A stretch of 27,716 nt of DNA from an uncultured Porphyromonadaceae bacterium (GTDB lineage Bacteria; Bacteroidota; Bacteroidia; Bacteroidales; Muribaculaceae): the NCBI GenBank assembly GCA_905202215.1, contig CAJKRG010000043.1, positions 1 to 27,716 of the forward strand, given 5' to 3'. Positions 23,037-27,716 of this stretch are shown here, one piece after another. Position numbers and translations under genes: made by a program. The notes under the pieces are model-generated. The model was not told the DNA's origin. It ran no database searches and saw nothing but the letters and a program-made list of their open reading frames with translations. The stretch's first letter is position 1. Every line of letters starts with the position of its first letter.

Positions 23037-23940
23037 GTTTCTTGGCGAGGTTGGTGAGGATCATGCCTCCGATTATTACTGCCATGGCGATGATCTGGAC
23101 GGCGTGCAGCGTGGCGAGGTGCATGCAGACCGAGGCGATTGTGGCGACGACCGGCACGAGATACTGGTATATGGATACGAGTTCGCTGCCGATGAGTTTT
23201 ATGGCCGGGTTTACGAGCAGATATGCCAGAAATGTAGGGCAGAGTACTATAAATGTAATCATGAGCCACGGGCCGGCCGGGGCATCGTGGAATATTGCGG
23301 CGTGGTGGAGTGATCCTGTGAGCAGCAGCGCGGGGATTGCAGCGGCGAGGAATATCCAGCGCAACAGCGATATCGGTCGGTATTTGTGGGTCGGGCCTTC
23401 GAGCACCACGAGGTAGATTGCATAGCACAGGGCGCTTGCTAAGGCGAGGAGGTTGCCGAGGAGGGCATCGGAGGCTTTCTGCCCGGTATGTTTGGCAAGG
23501 ATTACGGCGGCTGCACCCGCGAAAGCGAGCAATACGCCTATTATCTCGCCTTTCGACGGCCGCGCATGGCGGAACAGTACGTTGATAAGTATTACGAAGA
23601 CAGGCGGCAGTGTCATGATGATGGAAACGTCGATGGGGTCGGCGTAGCGCAGTGACAGGTTGAAGAGAAATATGAAGGCGAAGAGGCCGATTCCGCCGCC
23701 GAGCAGTATTCGCGGATAGTCGGAGCGGGCTATTCTGTCGGGACGGACGAAGGCCGAGGCTATCCAGAAAAGTATGCAGCCGCCGCAGAGACGGAATACC
23801 GTCACGTCGAAAGCGCTCATCCACCCGGGAATGAGGTATTTTACCAGCGGAATGTTGACACCGAAAAAAATTGTTGCCAGCAGCATGAAGAGGTTGCCCC
23901 TGAGAGCCTGTGCCACGGCGCCTGTGCCTTTATTTTTCAT
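23002..23940 (-). CDS. EamA/DMT-family transporter (second copy type)
   Basis: A 312-aa, ten-helix inner-membrane transporter with two EamA halves. The first runs from GNLFMLLATIFFGVNIPLVKYLI. The second runs from LGNLLALASALCYAIYLVVLEG and includes the YQYLVPVVATIASV helix typical of the family. ATG 23940 is preferred to 23976 because the extra residues (MFEYQNQHKTIT) do not fit the family start. It is not a close copy of the 18961 transporter. The last nine residues (VKSEGEVKG) and the stop codon are encoded by heptamer repeat DNA, so the natural C-terminus was probably near AKKRR. Substrate unknown. Confidence 0.88.
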   Translation of the reverse strand: MKNKGTGAVAQALRGNLFMLLATIFFGVNIPLVKYLIPGWMSAFDVTVFRLCGGCILFWIASAFVRPDRIARSDYPRILLGGGIGLFAFIFLFNLSLRYADPIDVSIIMTLPPVFVILINVLFRHARPSKGEIIGVLLAFAGAAAVILAKHTGQKASDALLGNLLALASALCYAIYLVVLEGPTHKYRPISLLRWIFLAAAIPALLLTGSLHHAAIFHDAPAGPWLMITFIVLCPTFLAYLLVNPAIKLIGSELVSIYQYLVPVVATIASVCMHLATLHAVQIIAMAVIIGGMILTNLAKKRRVKSEGEVKG

Positions 23941-24039
23941 TGTAATCGTTTTGTGTTGGTTTTGATATTCAAACATGCGCGGGGGGCGTATGGTTGAGAT
24001 TACAATGTTTTTACAATGGTGATGAAAGGGTGTTAAGCT

Positions 24040-24071
24040 ATTGTAGGAGCCGGGAGCGAGCCTTACATTTG
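24040..24071 (+). promoter_or_regulatory. Promoter directly abutting the serine-hydrolase gene
   Basis: ATTG at 24040-24043 and TACATTTG at 24064-24071 are 20 bp apart, close to the Bacteroidota consensus. The expected start of transcription falls at or next to the A of the ATG at 24076, which implies a leaderless or nearly leaderless message. Confidence 0.6.
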
Positions 24072-24075
24072 TATC

Positions 24076-25332
24076 ATGAAAATAAAAGAAACGCTATACG
24101 ATTGGCTCGGGATCAGGCATACGCTCGATTTCTGCGCGTTTATACTGATACTCGGAACTTTTTGCTACGGCGTTTCGTCGTGTGCGTCGTCAGACGGCTA
24201 TCGCGCCGATCACGGTGTGGCCCCATGCGAGATTACGGCGCCCCTCGACAGTCTGTTCGGCGGTATGTTTGCCGAAGGAGAACCGGGAGCGATGGTCACA
24301 GTGATGCGCGGAGGCCGAATAGTCTATAATCACGCGTTCGGACGCTCGCGGCTCGACTCCATGGCGCGTGTCACAGACAGCACAGTGTTCAATCTCTCGT
24401 CGGTGTCGAAGCTTTTCACGGGTGTGGCGCTGGTCAAGATGGCGGAGCAGGGTATAATAAGTCTTGACGACAGCCTCAGCCGCTTTTTCCCTTCGTTTCC
24501 GGCGCATTATTTCGATAAGATAAGTGTGCGCCATGTGCTTACCCATTCGTCGGGTCTCCCTGATCTGCGGCCTATAGGCGAGGATGCCTGGGATCGCTAT
24601 ATAGAGACTCATAAATCGATATTCGGATATGACCTCGACTACCGCCGCTACGGCACCGAGGCCGAGTATATGAAAAGTTTCGAGAATCTCGACACCATAG
24701 CTTTTGAGCCGGGTACGCATTATGACCGCCGCGACATATCGTATGTGCTTGTGGCACCGATGATCGAGGCTGCCACGGGCGAGAATTTCGATGCGTGGAT
24801 GAAGCGTAATATTTTCGATCCGGCAGGTCTCACGGAGACATTCTACTATCATACGGATCTGAATTCCGACTGTCTTGCACATGGTTACAAGAGGGCTGAA
24901 AGCAGCGCGGCAACAAGTACTTTCCGCAGCGATGACGGACGCTGGGAGGAATATGACTATGACGAGGCCGACTATTTCCTGACGAAAGCCGACCGTGGTG
25001 TGTGCAGCTCGGCGCGCGATTTCATGCGCTTCAAGAAGGCCCTCCGTGAGGGGCGTATCATCTCTGTGGCATCGCTCGACACGATGCTGACCACTTTTAT
25101 CGCTACCGACGTGCCTTTTGTGGAGTTTGCCATGGGTACGGCTGTGCGTCGTGAGCCGGGAATGCCTGCAAAAGCGTACCATATGAACATGAACGGCGGT
25201 TTCGCATCGGCGGAATGCTGGTGGCCGGAGCGTGATGTCGATTATCTTATCTTTACATGTCGTAATGACTGGAATCAGCGTGCCGTGCTTGCCGCTGTCG
25301 ACAGTATTATCAGTTCCAAGGGCTGGCTGTGA
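24076..25332 (+). CDS. Serine-hydrolase (beta-lactamase/PBP4-like) lipoprotein with degenerate active site
   Basis: Homologue of class C beta-lactamases and DD-peptidases, 418 aa. An N-terminal hydrophobic stretch ends in V-S-S-C (Cys36), a likely lipobox, so it is probably membrane-anchored on the periplasmic side. The nucleophile motif is intact: Ser109-V-S-Lys112 (FNLSSVSKLFTG), and THSSGLPDL matches the family. The YxN motif, however, aligns with R218-R-D220 (HYDRRDISYVLVAPMIE) and the HxG/KTG motif with H369-M-N (YHMNMNGGFAS). Two of the three catalytic motifs are therefore changed. It may bind peptidoglycan or peptides without normal hydrolysis. It stands alone, divergent from the EamA gene and convergent with the two-component genes. 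Confidence 0.88.
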   Translation: MKIKETLYDWLGIRHTLDFCAFILILGTFCYGVSSCASSDGYRADHGVAPCEITAPLDSLFGGMFAEGEPGAMVTVMRGGRIVYNHAFGRSRLDSMARVTDSTVFNLSSVSKLFTGVALVKMAEQGIISLDDSLSRFFPSFPAHYFDKISVRHVLTHSSGLPDLRPIGEDAWDRYIETHKSIFGYDLDYRRYGTEAEYMKSFENLDTIAFEPGTHYDRRDISYVLVAPMIEAATGENFDAWMKRNIFDPAGLTETFYYHTDLNSDCLAHGYKRAESSAATSTFRSDDGRWEEYDYDEADYFLTKADRGVCSSARDFMRFKKALREGRIISVASLDTMLTTFIATDVPFVEFAMGTAVRREPGMPAKAYHMNMNGGFASAECWWPERDVDYLIFTCRNDWNQRAVLAAVDSIISSKGWL

Positions 25333-25333
25333 T

Positions 25334-25378
25334 TCGGGCTGACGGGCTGATAGGCTGACAAGCTGACAGGCTGACGGT
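25334..25378 (+). repeat. GGCTGACA-type octamer repeat
   Basis: GGGCTGAC GGGCTGAT AGGCTGAC AAGCTGAC AGGCTGAC: five consecutive degenerate octamers directly after the serine-hydrolase stop codon; the clearest example of this type in the window. Confidence 0.8.
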
Positions 25379-25435
25379 CCGGAAGTTATTCAACCGCTGG
25401 CCGCGGTTGGGGGTCGGGAGGGGGCGCGTTTACCT

Positions 25436-25742
25436 GGGGTATGGTCGCCCTTCGGTCGTCCAAACCCCAGGCTGTGTGAATATTAAAGCGCTTTGCGCTT
25501 TTTCCGCGGCAGGCCTCATAATTCATAATTTCAAATTGGTATGGTTGCCATAAGGCGCTCTCACCCCAGGCTGTGTGAATATTAAAGCGTTTTGTGCTTT
25601 TTCCGCGGCAGCCCTCATAATTCATAATTTCAAATTGGTATGGTTACCATAAGGCGCTCTCACCCCAGGCTGTGTGAATATTAAAGCGCTTTGCGCTTTT
25701 TCCGCGGCAGCCCTCATAATCCATAATTCATAATTCATAATT
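25436..25742 (+). repeat. Tandem ~99-bp repeat array, right copy set
   Basis: Same family and orientation as 1-402. A partial unit (25436-25505) is followed by full units at 25506 and 25605 (period 99 bp) and a tail from 25704. The shared core is CCCCAGGCTGTGTGAATATT plus the AAAGCGC-TTT-GCGCTTT hairpin and T-tract; the middle differs from the left array and contains a TATGGTTACCATA palindrome. In the unit 25506-25604 the hairpin reads AAAGCGT-TTT-GTGCTTT, where both changes still allow G-U pairing in a plus-strand RNA. The array lies between convergent genes. Its tail (25716-25742) is a CATAATT-type heptamer run. Non-coding. Confidence 0.92.
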
Positions 25743-25757
25743 TCGTTTGGCCGGCGG

Positions 25758-26420
25758 TCAGGTGGCGAGGAAATAGCCTTTCTTTTTTATTGATACTATT
25801 GAGATTGCCGGGTCGGCTATGAGGCGGCGCAGATAGGTGATCTGTACGTTGAGGGCGAGAGAATTGGCGTAGCTGGCGTCGCCCCATACGCGTTTCAGGA
25901 TCGTTTCGCGTGCCACGGGGCGTCCGCAGGCATCGGCGAGCAGTTGCAGGATCTCGGTCTGACGCACGGACAGCTGACGTATATCGCCTCTCCACTCAAT
26001 GGTATTGTTGCCCGGACTGAACAGCGTCTCACCCCAGCGGTAGTCCTTTTCGTCGCTTTCAAACCGCTCCTTTATTCTGGCTATGAGTTCTTCGGGGTAA
26101 AAAGGTTTTGGGATATAGTCGTTGCCTTTGAGCCGGAAGCCATGGAGGCGGTCGGCCTTCTCGGTGCGGTCGGTGAGGAAGAAGATGATGGTCTGCGTGT
26201 CGGTGCGCCGTATGACGGCAGCCAGTTCGAAGCCGTTCATTTCCGGCATGTTTATGTCGAGGAGTATAAGATCGGGGGAGAAGGTTTTATAGATGTCGTA
26301 GCCTTCGCGACCGTTGGCGGCAAAAGCTACCTCGTATCCCTCTGCCTCGAGAAAGCGGCGCAGGAGGCCGGCGTTGCGCACATCGTCGTCGACAAGCAGT
26401 ATTTTTATCGGTGTGTTCAT
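25758..26420 (-). CDS. OmpR/PhoB-family response regulator
   Basis: Two-component DNA-binding regulator of 220 aa. The receiver domain (1-120) has the acidic pocket D11-D12-D13, phospho-acceptor D55 (LILLDINMPEMNG), the switch Thr in FFLTDR and Lys in IPKPF. The usual G-A-D-D-Y is K-G-N-D-Y. A winged-helix output domain (about 130-220) carries LSVRQTEILQLLADACGRPVARETILKRVWG, and the ending YLRRLIADPAISIVSIKKKGYFL is typical of the OmpR group. Its start overlaps the kinase stop by 4 bp, so it is translated with its cognate kinase. Targets unknown; genes on both sides are possible. Confidence 0.94.
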   Translation of the reverse strand: MNTPIKILLVDDDVRNAGLLRRFLEAEGYEVAFAANGREGYDIYKTFSPDLILLDINMPEMNGFELAAVIRRTDTQTIIFFLTDRTEKADRLHGFRLKGNDYIPKPFYPEELIARIKERFESDEKDYRWGETLFSPGNNTIEWRGDIRQLSVRQTEILQLLADACGRPVARETILKRVWGDASYANSLALNVQITYLRRLIADPAISIVSIKKKGYFLAT

Positions 26421-27716
26421 TGTGGAATAGTGATGGTGAAACGTGTGCCGTGGCCTTGGCGGCTCTCGACGGCTACGGTTCCATTGTGAGCCTCTACGAG
26501 AAGTCTGACGTAAGTCAGGCCCAGCCCCATACCGGGCTTCGAGGCTGCATCCGGACTGCGGTAGAAGCGGTCGAAAGCCTTGCGGCAGTCTGTGTCCGAC
26601 ATGCCCGGGCCGTTGTCCTCGACTGTAATGACGGTATTGCAGTCGCTGGCGATGGCGCTTACCGTAATCTCTACGCTGTCGCCTGAATATTTCACGGCAT
26701 TCTCCAGGAGGTTGTCGAGAATATTGGCGAAATGTGTACGGTCGGCAGACAGTCCGATATCAGTGGGGCATAGGTTGTTGAAACGCACCGTCTTGCGGGC
26801 ATCGGTTGAGATGCGGGCGCCCCTTTCGGCTATAAGTGCGCCGAGCGGAAATCGGGTGATGCTCAGGGGTATCTGGGCCGAATTGTTGAAAGTGATGTCG
26901 CGCATGCGCGAGAAGTATGCCGACAGAACATCGAGCGCCGATCGTGTCTCAGCCAGTATTTCGTCTTTGACACCGGGCCGGGCCATCATATTGTCGTTCT
27001 GCATGCCCGAGACACACATCTTGAGGGTTGATATGGGGCGTTTGAGCTCGTGGATCATCGTGGACACGAAGTCGTTGCGCGTCTTGTCGAGCCGGTTCAG
27101 CCGCAGTATGACCGAAGACTGCCATACCAGACACAGAATGAGCAGCAGCGACAGCGCGCCGATGCATATCAGAGTCGGCGCCATTCCGGGGAGCACGTCG
27201 GACGGGCTGAACGGGCAGACTATCTCGACCGATTTGCATTCGAGCTGCGAATAGGGGACTGTCATGGTCAGTCGCGGATTGAAAAAAGAGCGGGCCAGAG
27301 CGGCGCTGTTGGCCCATATCATCGAGTCGGTGCCGACAAGGCTGACGGTGCCTTCGATGTCGCTGTGTCGTAATACCGAGTCGATGCCTTCGACAGCGAA
27401 GGGTACCCGGCTCTCTAACTGCACGTTCTTTGCTGCGATCCATGCGGCGTTTTCGTCGGGGGCGCTGCTTGCGTCGAAAATTCTCGCGCTGACCGGAGAT
27501 GTTATTTTCTCGATTTCCATATCCACTATCTTCATACGGTGCTCTTCGGTGATGGAGTCGTCGGGGGCAAGGCCGAGGATGTCGCGTATGTTGCTCACGT
27601 AGGTGTTGATTGTGGCGGTGCGGCGTGTGGTCACGGTGTCGCCGTAGGCTTGCTCGAGACTGAAACTGGACCGTTGCATGGTGTCGATATGGGTATGCCG
27701 GTTGTATTCGGTCCAT
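26417..27716 (-). CDS. Sensor histidine kinase, 5' end outside the window
   Basis: Partial gene. The frame stays open to the window edge, 12 codons beyond the first Met at 27679, so the true start lies outside. Residues are counted from that Met. The visible extracytoplasmic sensor region ends near 167 and is followed by one membrane helix (TLICIGALSLLLILCLVWQSSVIL). The HisKA box has phospho-acceptor His210 (FVSTMIHELKRPISTLK). The ATPase domain has N box LDNLLENAVKYSG, G1 VEDNGPGM and G2 GMGLGLTYVRLLVEAHNG, all intact, so the kinase should be active. It overlaps the response regulator gene by 4 bp. The sensor domain is not one I recognise; a preceding membrane helix is expected outside the window. 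Confidence 0.93.
   Translation of the reverse strand, partial: WTEYNRHTHIDTMQRSSFSLEQAYGDTVTTRRTATINTYVSNIRDILGLAPDDSITEEHRMKIVDMEIEKITSPVSARIFDASSAPDENAAWIAAKNVQLESRVPFAVEGIDSVLRHSDIEGTVSLVGTDSMIWANSAALARSFFNPRLTMTVPYSQLECKSVEIVCPFSPSDVLPGMAPTLICIGALSLLLILCLVWQSSVILRLNRLDKTRNDFVSTMIHELKRPISTLKMCVSGMQNDNMMARPGVKDEILAETRSALDVLSAYFSRMRDITFNNSAQIPLSITRFPLGALIAERGARISTDARKTVRFNNLCPTDIGLSADRTHFANILDNLLENAVKYSGDSVEITVSAIASDCNTVITVEDNGPGMSDTDCRKAFDRFYRSPDAASKPGMGLGLTYVRLLVEAHNGTVAVESRQGHGTRFTITIPQ

Noticed and set aside
25386..25625. An 80-codon minus-strand frame running through the right repeat array, giving a 33-residue repeated peptide (MNYEACRGKS...)
   Set aside because: The frame stays open only because the unit is 99 bp, a multiple of three. 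There is no ribosome binding site or family resemblance, the hairpin and T-tract explain the conservation better, and in the left array the matching frame stops within a unit.

Overview
The window looks like chromosome from a GC-rich member of the Bacteroidales, most likely Muribaculaceae (S24-7). This rests on gene content and order (a sigma-54 activator, then lptE, a TPR-like protein and secG; rel next to dtd; U32 and YfhO proteins typical of Bacteroidota). It also rests on several promoters of the Bacteroidota type, TTTG - about 20 bp - TAnnTTTG. The family-level assignment is inference from GC content and repeat style. I see no rRNA, CRISPR array, transposase, integrase or prophage gene.

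Layout. 1-402: four tandem copies of a ~102-bp non-coding repeat with a terminator-like hairpin. 579-6874 (+): a tripartite RND efflux operon (lipoprotein adaptor, inner-membrane pump, outer-membrane lipoprotein channel), interrupted by a three-copy 71-bp repeat. 7140-7706 (+): an AT-rich secreted orphan protein, followed by a hairpin-rich non-coding stretch. 8053-11409 (-): rel, dtd and a tRNA-dihydrouridine synthase. 11473-14392 (+): a sigma-54 activator, lptE, a TPR-like protein and secG. 14515-19923 (+): a U32 family protein, a large YfhO-like membrane protein, a shortened methyltransferase-like protein and an EamA transporter. 19948-20029: tRNA-Leu(CAA) with a clear promoter and a strong terminator. 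20307-20881 (+): a toxin-antitoxin pair. 20925-21725 (+): a ZIP metal transporter. 21822-22729 (-): a winged-helix regulator and a membrane protein, with twin operator-like palindromes in the leader. 23002-23940 (-): a second EamA transporter. 24076-25332 (+): a serine-hydrolase-like lipoprotein. 25436-25742: a second array of the ~100-bp repeat. 25758-27716 (-): a response regulator and a histidine kinase whose 5' end lies beyond the window.

How the genes work together. Much of the window concerns the envelope: efflux, LPS assembly (LptE), protein export (SecG), metal and metabolite transport, and an envelope-type two-component system. A second theme is translation and stress: (p)ppGpp metabolism, D-aminoacyl-tRNA proofreading, tRNA modification, tRNA-Leu and an RNase-type toxin.

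The most unusual signal is in the gaps. Nearly every larger intergenic gap carries degenerate short-period DNA (7 nt, sometimes 8 nt) of several unrelated sequence types: GGTTAGA, GGTTAAA, GGTGAAA, ATTATGA, AACTTGT and GGCTGACA. It is often arranged as inverted arms that fold into long hairpins, and in one case it supplies the 3' end of a gene. Together with the two ~100-bp arrays and the 71-bp array this suggests an active intergenic repeat system. Other leads are an RND pump with two extra membrane segments, a Rel protein with an intact hydrolase but altered synthetase signature, a toxin with a changed C-terminal catalytic Tyr, a serine-hydrolase homologue lacking two of three catalytic motifs, and a twin operator overlapping its own promoter.
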